Positions 32,751-40,078 of a stretch of DNA of 50,422 bases are shown in pieces. Origin of the DNA: Saprospiraceae bacterium (GTDB lineage: Bacteria; Bacteroidota; Bacteroidia; Chitinophagales; Saprospiraceae). Both the position numbers and the translations under genes were made by a program. Below the pieces are notes generated by a model that worked only from the letters and a program-made list of their open reading frames with translations, did no database searches and was not told the DNA's origin. The stretch's first letter is position 1, and the number at the start of each line of letters is the position of its first letter. The stretch lies in the NCBI GenBank assembly GCA_016715405.1, contig JADKAE010000026.1, forward strand, positions 1 to 50,422, written 5' to 3'.

Positions 32751-32824
32751 CGAATTACGAATGACGAATTAAATAATTTTCAAATAAAAACATATTCGTA
32801 ATTCGTAATTCATCATTCGTAATT
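32738..32824. repeat. Inverted array of AATGACGAATT-type units
   Basis: Left arm 32738-32770 with units GAATGACGAATGACGAATTACG in variants. Right arm 32794-32824 holds the complementary ATTCGTAATTC units. The preceding kinase gene ends inside the left arm, and the array can fold to a long hairpin before crtD. Confidence 0.75.
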
Positions 32825-32880
32825 AACATCAACAATCTCCCTGTTCCGATGTTTTATAGCAGAATTCACACAGAAAGACA

Positions 32881-34341
32881 ATGAAAATCGCCATCATAGG
32901 GGCAGGAATAGCCGGGCTCGCCTCCGCCGTCAGAATGGCCTGCCGCGGCTATCAGGTAGAAGTCTTTGAAGCCAATGACTACCCCGGTGGCAAACTCTCC
33001 GAGTTTTCCCTCGATGGATACCGCTTCGACGCCGGTCCTTCCCTGTTTACCATGCCCCATTATGTGGATGAATTATTCGAACTGGCGGGTGAAGACAGCC
33101 GCCGGCATTTTGAATACGTCAAACTTCCGGTGGTCTGCCACTACTTCTGGGAAGACGGAACCCGGCTAAATGCCCATGCCGATCCCGAATTATTCGCCCA
33201 GTCGGCATCCGATACCTTCGGCGTGCCCCAAAGCGCCGTATTAGATCTATTACGCGACGGCAAGAAAAAATACGAAATCACCGGCCGCATCTTCCTGGAG
33301 CAATCCCTCCACAAACTCGGCACCTGGCTGCAATGGAAGGTACTCAAAGCTATGTTCCAAATACCCGGCCTCGATTTGTTTACCACCATGCACAAAGTGC
33401 ACGAACGCACCGCGCGCCACCCCAAGCTGGTCCAACTTTTCAACCGCTTTGCCACGTATAACGGCTCTAATCCCTACAAAGCGCCCGGACTACTGAGCAT
33501 GATCCCCCATTTCGAACACGGCATCGGCGCTTTTATGCCCCGCAAAGGCATGTACGCCATCACCCAAAGTATCTACGAACTCGCCCTGCGAAAAGGCGTC
33601 AAATTCCACTTTAACACCCCCGTGTCGGAAATTACCGTCGAAAACGGCCGTGCTACGGGCATTGTCGTCAACGGACAACCCAGGGCCTACGATCGCGTCA
33701 TAAGCAACATGGACGTGTTCTACACCTACAAAAAACTGCTACCCCGCCAGCCCCACCCCGAACGAACGCTGAATCAGGAAAAATCGACCTCCGCGCTGAT
33801 CTTCTACTGGGGTATTCGCCGGTCTTTTCCCGAGCTCAATTTGCACAACATCTTTTTTAGCGATAACTATCGCGCCGAATTCGACCACCTGGCAGCCGGC
33901 AAGCTTTACGACGACCCTACGGTATATATCAACATTACTTCAAAATATTGCCCCGAAGACGCCCCCGCCGGCTGCGAAAACTGGTTTACGATGATCAACG
34001 TGCCCTACGACAGCGGTCAGGATTGGGACACGCTCAAAGCCAGGGCCCGCGAACAGGTACTCGACAAACTCAGCCGCGTACTCGGTGTCGACCTCAGGCC
34101 GCTCATCGCCTGTGAGGATACCCTCGACCCCCGCGGCATCGAGCAAAAAACCTGGTCGCACCTCGGCGCTTTGTACGGCACCAGTTCCAACAATCGCATG
34201 GCGGCTTTTCTGCGTCACCCCAATTTCAGCTCCCGCATTCGCCATCTCTACTTTTGCGGCGGCAGCGCGCACCCCGGAGGCGGTATCCCCCTATGTATGC
34301 TTTCGGCCAAAATTGTAGATCAAGTCCTGGAACATGCGTAA
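32881..34341 (+). CDS. crtD: Carotenoid desaturase, CrtD-like (CrtI family)
   Basis: FAD-dependent desaturase of the phytoene desaturase family, 486 residues. The dinucleotide-binding start is MKIAIIGAGIAGLASAVRMA with the acidic residue in VEVFEAND, then YPGGKL and FDAGPSLFTMPHY. The C-terminal FAD motif is CGGSAHPGGGIPLCMLSAK. The HPGGGIPL form is closer to CrtD-type enzymes than to the HPGAGVPG form common in CrtI. Overlap with cruF (8 bases) and nearby crtZ also favour CrtD, the 3',4'-desaturase of acyclic end groups. CrtI function cannot be excluded. Confidence 0.8.
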   Translation: MKIAIIGAGIAGLASAVRMACRGYQVEVFEANDYPGGKLSEFSLDGYRFDAGPSLFTMPHYVDELFELAGEDSRRHFEYVKLPVVCHYFWEDGTRLNAHADPELFAQSASDTFGVPQSAVLDLLRDGKKKYEITGRIFLEQSLHKLGTWLQWKVLKAMFQIPGLDLFTTMHKVHERTARHPKLVQLFNRFATYNGSNPYKAPGLLSMIPHFEHGIGAFMPRKGMYAITQSIYELALRKGVKFHFNTPVSEITVENGRATGIVVNGQPRAYDRVISNMDVFYTYKKLLPRQPHPERTLNQEKSTSALIFYWGIRRSFPELNLHNIFFSDNYRAEFDHLAAGKLYDDPTVYINITSKYCPEDAPAGCENWFTMINVPYDSGQDWDTLKARAREQVLDKLSRVLGVDLRPLIACEDTLDPRGIEQKTWSHLGALYGTSSNNRMAAFLRHPNFSSRIRHLYFCGGSAHPGGGIPLCMLSAKIVDQVLEHA

Positions 34342-34961
34342 TCCCAATATCACAATAGCCATCCTGGCCATTTTTTACGCGGTGGGGATTGTGGGCGCTA
34401 CCCTGCCCCCTGCACCCCGACTTTCTGCTGCTTACCCCGCTCAACCTATTGTTATCGCTGGTACTCGTCTTGTGGCATCACCCCCAATGGAGCCGGGCCA
34501 CCTACATCGTATTGATAAGCAGCCTGGTAGTGGGTTATTGCGCAGAATTGTTCGGCGTACAAACCGGACTTTTATTTGGTGATTATTACTACGAACAGGT
34601 GCTCGGCCCCAAACTCTGGGATACCCCCCCCATGATCGGCGTCAACTGGATATTACTCACATATTCCGCCGGCGTGCTGGTCAACCACCTGGCCCCCAAA
34701 TGGCATTGGGTAGCCAAAGCGGCTATTGCTGCAGCAGCTATGGTGCTGCTGGATGTCGTTATTGAGCCGGTAGCCGTACAATACCATTTCTGGCAATGGG
34801 CCGGCGGCCACCCCCCCATGCAGAATTATATTGGCTGGTTCGCCATAGCCTTCCCCCTGCAACTTCTGTTTATGAAAACCCAGGGTTTTATCCTCAACAA
34901 AGTGGCTATCGCGTTGTTTATTCTGCAATGGGCGTTTTTTTTGAGCCTGTTTCTCGCATAA
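34334..34961 (+). CDS. cruF: Carotenoid 1',2'-hydratase CruF, one frame change
   Basis: Membrane enzyme adding water to the psi end of carotenoids (1'-hydroxylation), about 208 residues with seven or so helices. It starts MRNPNITIAILAIFYAVGIV, overlapping the crtD stop by 8 bases. One extra C in the C5 run at 34406-34410 breaks the frame. It resumes LHPDFLLLTPLNLLLSLVLV. CruF signatures: YCAELFGVQTGLLFGDYYY, PPMIGVNWILLTYSAG, and DVVIEPVAVQYHFWQW followed by the PMQNY motif. Coupled translation with crtD suggests joint work on the same end group. Confidence 0.87.
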
Positions 34962-34962
34962 C

Positions 34963-35024
34963 CTGTTGTCGGTTCAAGTATCAAATAACAGAGAACAGAG
35001 AACCGACAACCGACAACCGACAAC
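34963..35024. repeat. Inverted array of ACCGACA heptamers before crtZ
   Basis: GTTGTCGGTTC at 34965-34975 faces GAACCGACAACCGACAACCG and on to 35024, three tandem heptamers that abut the crtZ ATG. The same heptamer recurs at 37400-37427. It can form a hairpin covering the crtZ ribosome entry site. Confidence 0.75.
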
Positions 35025-35495
35025 ATGACTGCCATCATCTACATCCTCACCACCCTCGCCGCCATCGCCGGCATGGAATTCGTCGCCTGGTTTGCGCACA
35101 AATACATCATGCACGGCTGGCTGTGGCGCTGGCACGAAGACCACCACAAGCCGCACTACGAAAAACACGGCTTCTTTGAGAAAAACGACCTGTTTTTCCT
35201 GGTCTTTGCCATTCCCAGCATGTTTTGCTACATCGCCGGCCTGGCCACGCCTTATCGCTGGCTTTTATTTGTGGGCATAGGCATCTCCATTTACGGGCTG
35301 ATCTACTTCCTCATCCACGACGTATACATCCACCGCCGTTTTCGCTGGTTCCGCCAGCTCGACGGAGATTATTCGCGGGCCATCCTGCGCGCCCACGGCG
35401 CCCACCACGCCAAAACCACCAAAGAAGACTGCGAGTCGTTTGGATTATTGGTGGTAAATCCCAAGTATTTCAAGAAGCGGAGTGCGTGGAAGTGA
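35025..35495 (+). CDS. crtZ: Beta-carotene hydroxylase CrtZ
   Basis: Di-iron membrane hydroxylase that adds 3-OH to beta rings, 156 residues. All histidine clusters of the family are present: HKYIMHG, HEDHHKPHYEKHG, HDVYIHRRFRWF and HGAHHAKT. Four hydrophobic segments. It follows crtD-cruF after a 63-base gap filled by a repeat. Phytoene synthase and lycopene cyclase genes are not in the window. The accessory cassette island begins just past its stop. Confidence 0.95.
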   Translation: MTAIIYILTTLAAIAGMEFVAWFAHKYIMHGWLWRWHEDHHKPHYEKHGFFEKNDLFFLVFAIPSMFCYIAGLATPYRWLLFVGIGISIYGLIYFLIHDVYIHRRFRWFRQLDGDYSRAILRAHGAHHAKTTKEDCESFGLLVVNPKYFKKRSAWK

Positions 35496-35499
35496 ATGG

Positions 35500-35652
35500 T
35501 GGGGGTAGCGGTTTGCGGCTTGGCTTAGCGGCGGATTTCTACCGCATGACTGCTAACGGTTTGCAGCTACCCGAAGGGCTGGATTGTTACCACAAATGTT
35601 GATGCGGAGCACGAAACCCCGCCTATTGCAAATGTGCTGTCATGCACCGTTC
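35500..35652 (-). repeat. attC-like element E1, left end of cassette island
   Basis: Minus-strand reading begins GAACGGTGCATGACAGCAC after the Fic stop and later shows CCTTCGGGTAGCTGCAAACC then GTTAGC. Both ends share long stretches with E2 (CATRACAGCAC and CTTCGGGTAGCTGCAAA), but the inner stem is weak. An extra copy of GCCGCAAACCGCTACC lies next to crtZ. It may be a hybrid or decayed site. Confidence 0.5.
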
Positions 35653-35654
35653 TT

Positions 35655-36263
35655 CTATTTTTCATCCCTGTCAATTAGTTCAAAAATCAACTCTGTCAAT
35701 GTGCCCACGTCACTTTCAATAGTCCCTTTCATATATCGTTCGTAAACACTTTTGTTGTCTGGTGGGTTGAGGTTTAGTGTCAAGCCTTTTTCCAAAGCCA
35801 ACAGTCTTAAAAACTCCCTTTGTGTTCTTCCGTTTCCTTCTCTGAATGGGTGTAAATAGTTGACGTTATCTAAAATCTCCGTCAATTTCTCGGCTAACAG
35901 TTTATTGTTGTCTTTCGGAATTTTCTTGAACTCTGCAATTAACTGGTCAATGTATCTAAAAGCGTTGTCAAAATGCGAAATAGGGAAAAACTGTTTACCA
36001 TCTTTACTTATTTCAACAATGCGTTTTTTCCCTGCCCAAACGTAAATGTCTTGAAACAAATGCCTATGAATTTCAAAAAGGCTGTCAATTTCCTTGATTT
36101 TTATTGGGTTTTCGTAAAGTTCTTGGAGTCGTTTAGTTACTGCACCACTCTCTACAAAAAGTAATACGTCAGAGTCTGTAATGTCTTGTAAATTCCTTAA
36201 AAGTCCTGTCTTGGGGTCAGTGTAGGTGAAATCAGGGTCTATGTATTTGTAGGAATTAGACAT
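35655..36263 (-). CDS. Fic-domain AMP-transferase toxin
   Basis: A 202-residue protein with a Fic core that would transfer AMP (or another nucleotide part) to a target protein. The active-site loop HPFREGNGRTQREFLRLLAL is complete, including the catalytic His and the GNG anion-binding turn. The beta-flap segment (KKRIVEISKDGKQFFPISH) is also visible. The start at 36263 overlaps the antitoxin stop by 8 bases; the 9 codons upstream in frame lie inside the antitoxin. The gene is AT-rich compared with its neighbours and sits in a cassette-like unit, which suggests transfer. The target is unknown. Confidence 0.92.
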   Translation of the reverse strand: MSNSYKYIDPDFTYTDPKTGLLRNLQDITDSDVLLFVESGAVTKRLQELYENPIKIKEIDSLFEIHRHLFQDIYVWAGKKRIVEISKDGKQFFPISHFDNAFRYIDQLIAEFKKIPKDNNKLLAEKLTEILDNVNYLHPFREGNGRTQREFLRLLALEKGLTLNLNPPDNKSVYERYMKGTIESDVGTLTELIFELIDRDEK

Positions 36264-36477
36264 AGGCTTTTTGTTTGGCGAACGCCACAAGTTCTGTTAG
36301 TGTTATTTTCCCTGTCACATAGTCCCTTATGATCTCAATACCTTTGGGTGTTGGTTTAAAGCCTTCAAACATATTACTTCCCAAAGCGTTTGCAGTGCTT
36401 TCTAAAGTTTTTAAGTCCGAAAACTTAACCCCCATTATTGTCAGGTTGCTTCTGTCTATTTCAATTGTGTTGAACAT
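36256..36477 (-). CDS. VbhA/FicA-like antitoxin of the Fic protein
   Basis: A 73-residue protein encoded directly upstream of the Fic gene. The inhibitory helix motif (S/T)xxxE(G/N) is present as SNMFEG within ALGSNMFEGFKPTPKG. In class I Fic inhibitors this glutamate blocks the ATP site of the toxin. The following KPTPKGIEIIRDYVTGKIT matches the VbhA-type consensus of an antitoxin small domain. The N-terminal 25 residues are unassigned. Overlapping reading frames fit a co-translated toxin-antitoxin pair. Confidence 0.87.
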   Translation of the reverse strand: MFNTIEIDRSNLTIMGVKFSDLKTLESTANALGSNMFEGFKPTPKGIEIIRDYVTGKITLTELVAFAKQKAYV

Positions 36478-36547
36478 ACTTTTCAGTCTTTAAATCTTTC
36501 AAATTTACAAAATTTCCACGTCAAAACGTTTTTTTTCTGTCGCTTTA

Positions 36548-36693
36548 GAATGGTGCATAACGTTTTGCAGCTACCCGAAGGTGGCGATTTCGAAGCACTT
36601 CACTGTCAACCAAGCAGAAACTTTGATAGAAGCACAAAGCCTGATTTAACCACTGAACCGCCACTTTTGGGTAGGTGCTGTTATGGGCTGCCC
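36548..36693 (-). repeat. attC-like element E2 between two cassettes
   Basis: An imperfect palindrome: CATAAC at 36556-36561 faces GTTATG at 36680-36685, then CTACCCGAAGGTGGCG at 36571-36586 faces CGCCACTTTTGGGTAG at 36659-36674, with unequal unpaired bases between the two stems. About 72 bases form the centre. This R''-L''-loop-L'-R' design with extrahelical bases is that of integron attC sites, although the outer GTTATG departs from the GTTRRRY consensus. Genes on both sides are oriented as expected (gene, then site). Confidence 0.6.
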
Positions 36694-36707
36694 TTTTTTC
36701 CATTTAG

Positions 36708-37231
36708 CTAAAATTTGTCTTTATTTTTCCTTGCAAATTCAATATTCAGGGTGTTCAAGTCGTCTTCGTAACTAAAAAACTTTTGGTCAAGTTCTTCCCA
36801 AACTTGGTCTGCCGTTTCTTGTATTTGTTCTAGAATTTCTTGACGCTCTGTTCTGTCTTCTGGAACATTACTATTTGGAAATTGGTCAATTGCTTTTTGC
36901 AAAATGTCAGCCGTTTTGTTTGCACCTATTGTCTTCAAGGACTGAACTGTCTTATGAGCAAAGTCGCCACTTGAGTTAAAAAAATATTGGTTAAACCCAC
37001 CATTGTTTATTTCTCTCTCCAAGCATTGATTGTAGTAAAATAGTTTCTGTTCTTCTGTCAGCTTGTCCATATCATCTCCGTAAGAGCAAAGTTCACCAAT
37101 GAAATTGTCTAGTTCGATTATGCTACCATTCAAGTCGTCAGACGATAGCAGTTTTTCAATGGCAATTTTTTTGTCACCTGAGTTGTTGTCCGATTTGTCA
37201 GAACCATCAAATATTTTTTAAATATGCTCAT
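36708..37231 (-). CDS. DMP19-like (DUF4375) protein, one frame change near the start
   Basis: A protein of about 174 residues. The core matches the DMP19/DUF4375 family: LTEEQKLFYYNQCLEREINN, NGGFNQYFFNSSGDFAHKT and ADILQKAIDQFP. Members occur widely as accessory genes; a firm function is not established and DNA mimicry proposed for DMP19 cannot be read from this sequence. The longest intact frame starts at 37133, but one missing A in the A6 run (37214-37219) would restore a start at 37231 with MSIFKKIFDGSDKSD, a typical N-terminus. AT-rich, single gene in its cassette-like unit. Confidence 0.75.
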
Positions 37232-37249
37232 TGTCTGTTGTGTTTTTTA

Positions 37250-37345
37250 GGGTTGCCCATAACTCGTTTATACCCGCTACTCCATAGCGCCTATACACCC
37301 ATTGCTGGAGAGGTAGCCGCTACTGGGTAGCGGCTACCCGCCCGA
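37250..37345 (-). repeat. attC-like or entry-site element E3, right end of cassette island
   Basis: Holds GGGTTGCCCATAAC at 37250-37263, the partner of GTTATGGGCTGCCC at 36680. It also has a perfect 12-bp inverted repeat GGTAGCCGCTAC/GTAGCGGCTACC at 37312-37338 with a 3-base loop. On the minus strand CGGGTATAAACGAGTTATG resembles the L'-R' side of E2 (CGGGTAGCTGCAAAACG). It could be the first site of the array. Confidence 0.5.
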
Positions 37346-37594
37346 TACGAATATCGCACTTTTAATAAATAATCGAATGGAGAGATGATCTTTTTAAAGA
37401 AACCGACAACTGACAACCGACAACCGAATCGCCCGCTCGTAGCCAAATCGAAGATTCGACGAAGTCAATTGCCGAAGGTCCAGACAAGCTCTAAGATGGA
37501 CTATAGCATTATTCCCACTTGGCATTTGCCCATACAACAAGGGGCGCCCCGGAAACAATCCAGGGCGCCCCTTTTGCGTATCAATAAGTATATA
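37346..37594. other. Gene-free stretch with ACCGACA repeats and a hairpin
   Basis: No supported gene. ACCGACA/ACTGACA heptamers run at 37402-37427, the same unit as before crtZ. The remainder up to the rplQ hairpin shows no recognisable feature. Confidence 0.6.
37539..37573 (-). terminator. Hairpin terminator after rplQ
   Basis: AAGGGGCGCCC pairs with GGGCGCCCCTT around a 13-base loop, 22 bases past the rplQ stop. It shares its GGCGCCC ... TCCGGGGCGCC core with the hairpin after gldJ. It likely ends the long ribosomal transcript. Confidence 0.75.
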
Positions 37595-38215
37595 CTACTT
37601 CTCTATTTCTTCGGCTTCTTCGCCGGAGGTCTCGTTGAGATCATTGGCAGCTTCGTCAGCGGCGGCCTCCAGGGTGTCGGCGGCTGCTTCCTCGGCTTCT
37701 TCGATTTCAGGTTCTTCCACTACCGGGGGAGCTGCCGGAGCGGCTACCTTAGCGGTGGCTGTAGCGGCCGTCTTCTCGCCCGCGCCCGAACCGCCGCGGC
37801 GGGTTCTGCGCTTCTTGGCGCCTGCTGAATCCTCTTCTTTGCCGGGTTTGTAAATCTCGTTATAATCTACAAATTCAATCATAGCCATCTCGGCGCCGTC
37901 GCCTTTGCGGAAGCCCGTGCGGAGGATGCGGATATAACCGCCGGGGCGGTCGCCCACCTTTTCGGCGATAGGGCCGAACAACTCCTTGACAGCTTCTTTG
38001 CTTTGCAGGTAGCTGAAAATTACGCGACGGGAATGCGTAGTATTGCTTTTGGCTTTCGTCACCAACGGTTCGACGTAAGTGCGAAGTGCTTTGGCTTTTG
38101 CCAAAGTAGTTTTAATGCGCTTGTGTTCTACGAGCGCAGTAGCCAGGTTGCGCATAAGCGCCCTGCGGTGGCCTTCTTTGCGGCCAAGGTTGTTGACTTT
38201 ATCACCGTGCCTCAT
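37595..38215 (-). CDS. rplQ: 50S ribosomal protein L17 with long acidic tail
   Basis: Large-subunit protein near the tunnel exit. The start MRHGDKVNNLGRKEGHRRAL is the family N-terminus, so 38215 is used and not the longer frame. The core ends near residue 125 (AMIEFVDYNEI). About 80 further residues form a basic patch (KKRRTRRGG), an Ala/Pro stretch and a Glu/Ala-rich acidic end (EEAEEIEK). Tails of this kind are known in Bacteroidota L17, and this one is long. Last gene of the alpha operon. Confidence 0.97.
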   Translation of the reverse strand: MRHGDKVNNLGRKEGHRRALMRNLATALVEHKRIKTTLAKAKALRTYVEPLVTKAKSNTTHSRRVIFSYLQSKEAVKELFGPIAEKVGDRPGGYIRILRTGFRKGDGAEMAMIEFVDYNEIYKPGKEEDSAGAKKRRTRRGGSGAGEKTAATATAKVAAPAAPPVVEEPEIEEAEEAAADTLEAAADEAANDLNETSGEEAEEIEK

Positions 38216-38333
38216 GATGAGATGGTTTTGACTTCGCAACACACAATCTGCCGGCGGCATCGCCTATTACCCCAGGCAGGTAAACATCGGCAGAAAGGTA
38301 ATTGCAGGTTAAAAAATGGCGCCTGTAAAAAAA

Positions 38334-39332
38334 TTATTCTTCGTCAAGTTTGTACTTAGAGAGATCCATGCCAAAGGTCAGGCCTTTTTCCTGGAGCAGC
38401 TCCTCGATTTCTACCAGCGACTTCTTACCGAAGTTGCGGAACTTGAGCAGTTCGTGCGTGTCGTACTTCACCAATTCGGCCAGTGTATTGATCTTGGCTG
38501 CTTTGAGGCAGTTGTAGGCGCGAACAGAGAGGTCGAGGTCTTCGAGCGAAGTCTTCAGCAGTTTGCGCATGTGGAGGATATGCTCGTCCACAATATTGTC
38601 TTCGCGGCTGGAAGCGTCGTCGAACGTAATATTTTCGTCGGTGATCAACATCAGGTGCTGAATAAGGATGCGCGAAGCTTCCTTAATAGCATCTTCGGGG
38701 TGGATCGTGCCGTCGGTTTTTACTTCAATCGTCAGTTTCTCATAGTCGGTACGTTGGCCCACACGCGTATTTTCTACGCGATAAGCCACATTTTTGATCG
38801 GCGTGTAGATGGCATCCAATGGAATAACGCCGATGGGTGCATCTTTGGGGAGGTTGTCGTCGGCGGGCACATAGCCGCGGCCTTTCGTCACAGTGAGTTC
38901 GACTTCGAGGTTGACAAACGGCTCCATGTAGCAGATATGGAGGTCGGGGTTCATCACCTTAAAGACATTGGTAAACTCCTCGATATCGCCGGCGCGGAAC
39001 TCGTCTTTGCCGGTGATCGTCAGGTAGACCTTTTCATTCGACACGTCATCGTCGGCGATGAGTTGCTTGAGGCGTACCTGCTTAAGATTGAGAATAATCT
39101 CCACCACATCTTCCACCACGCCGCGAATAGTGCCGAACTCGTGTTCTACACCTGCGATGCGGACGGCCGAAATGGCATAACCCTCGAGTGAAGAGAGCAA
39201 CACCCGGCGCAGCGAATTGCCTACCGTTTGGCCGAAGCCCGGTTCGAGGGGCTTAAATTCGAAAATCCCTTCAAAGTCGTTTGCTTTTTGCATAACGATT
39301 TTGTCGGGTTTCTGGAAATTGAGGATACTCAT
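38334..39332 (-). CDS. rpoA: RNA polymerase alpha subunit
   Basis: Assembly and regulator-contact subunit of RNA polymerase, 332 residues. The start MSILNFQKPDKIVMQ at 39332 is chosen; the longer frame adds 33 unlikely residues. N-terminal domain: FKPLEPGFGQTVGNSLRRVL, GVVEDVVEIILNLKQ, GRGYVPADDN. C-terminal domain: LDLSVRAYNCLKAAKINTLA and FRNFGKKSLVEIEELL. Intact. Confidence 0.98.
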   Translation of the reverse strand: MSILNFQKPDKIVMQKANDFEGIFEFKPLEPGFGQTVGNSLRRVLLSSLEGYAISAVRIAGVEHEFGTIRGVVEDVVEIILNLKQVRLKQLIADDDVSNEKVYLTITGKDEFRAGDIEEFTNVFKVMNPDLHICYMEPFVNLEVELTVTKGRGYVPADDNLPKDAPIGVIPLDAIYTPIKNVAYRVENTRVGQRTDYEKLTIEVKTDGTIHPEDAIKEASRILIQHLMLITDENITFDDASSREDNIVDEHILHMRKLLKTSLEDLDLSVRAYNCLKAAKINTLAELVKYDTHELLKFRNFGKKSLVEIEELLQEKGLTFGMDLSKYKLDEE

Positions 39333-39431
39333 ACGTTGAATTAATCTTTGGTGGGATGAATAACCCTGCTGGGATTGCTTATAATAAAAAAGCGTATTGA
39401 CAGCCGGTGTCCGGCTGTCAATACTAAGCAA

Positions 39432-40042
39432 TTATTTCGAGTATAATTCCACGATCAACAACTCGTTGATCTTCTCGGTATCTGTTCGCGTTCCGGATAG
39501 GCCATAAAAACGCCTTCCATCTTGTCGGGGTTGAATTCCAACCAGGGAAACCTGCGCACTTCTTTCTTGTTGCCTACGCTTTCCTGGATCACATCCAGCG
39601 ACTTGGACTTACCCTTTACGCCGATTACCTCGCCGGGGCGGAGGCGGCGCGACGGGATATTGCTCACCATGCCGTTAACCGTAATGTGGCGGTGCGTAAC
39701 CAACTGGCGAGCGGCGCGACGGGTAGGCGCGAGGCCCATGCGGAACACCGTATTATCCAAACGCGATTCGAGCATCTGGAGCAATATAGTGCCGGTCACA
39801 CCGCTTTTGCGGCTGGCTTTTTCAAAAAAGCTGCGGAATTGGCGTTCCAGCAGGCCGTATGTATATTTGGCCTTTTGCTTTTCCATTAGCTGCACGGCGT
39901 AATCGGAGCGTTGCTTGCGCTTGCGCGTAAGGCCGTGTTGTCCCGGAGGATATTTCTTCTTTTCGAATGCCCGGTCATAACCGAAAATCGGTTCGCCAAA
40001 TGCTCTGGACTTCTTGGTAGCGGGACCTGTATATCTTGCCAT
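39432..40042 (-). CDS. rpsD: 30S ribosomal protein S4, frame change near the end
   Basis: Primary 16S-binding protein. MARYTGPATKKSRAFGEPI, RKQRSDYAVQLMEKQK, S4 domain LDNTVFRMGLAPTRRAARQL and TVNGMVSNIPSRRL. Near 39481 a one-base error diverts the frame to an early stop at 39455. The neighbouring frame gives the normal end TEKINELLIVELYSK and stop at 39434-39432. A real loss of this C-terminus is very unlikely in an essential gene. Confidence 0.96.
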
Positions 40043-40078
40043 TGTTAAATAGTAAGTTTGCGATTATCGTTAGCAGCA

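Noticed and set aside
35500..37345. Transposon or MITE origin of the accessory island
   Set aside because: The terminal repeats differ between units beyond GTTATG, no target-site duplication was seen, and no transposase is present.
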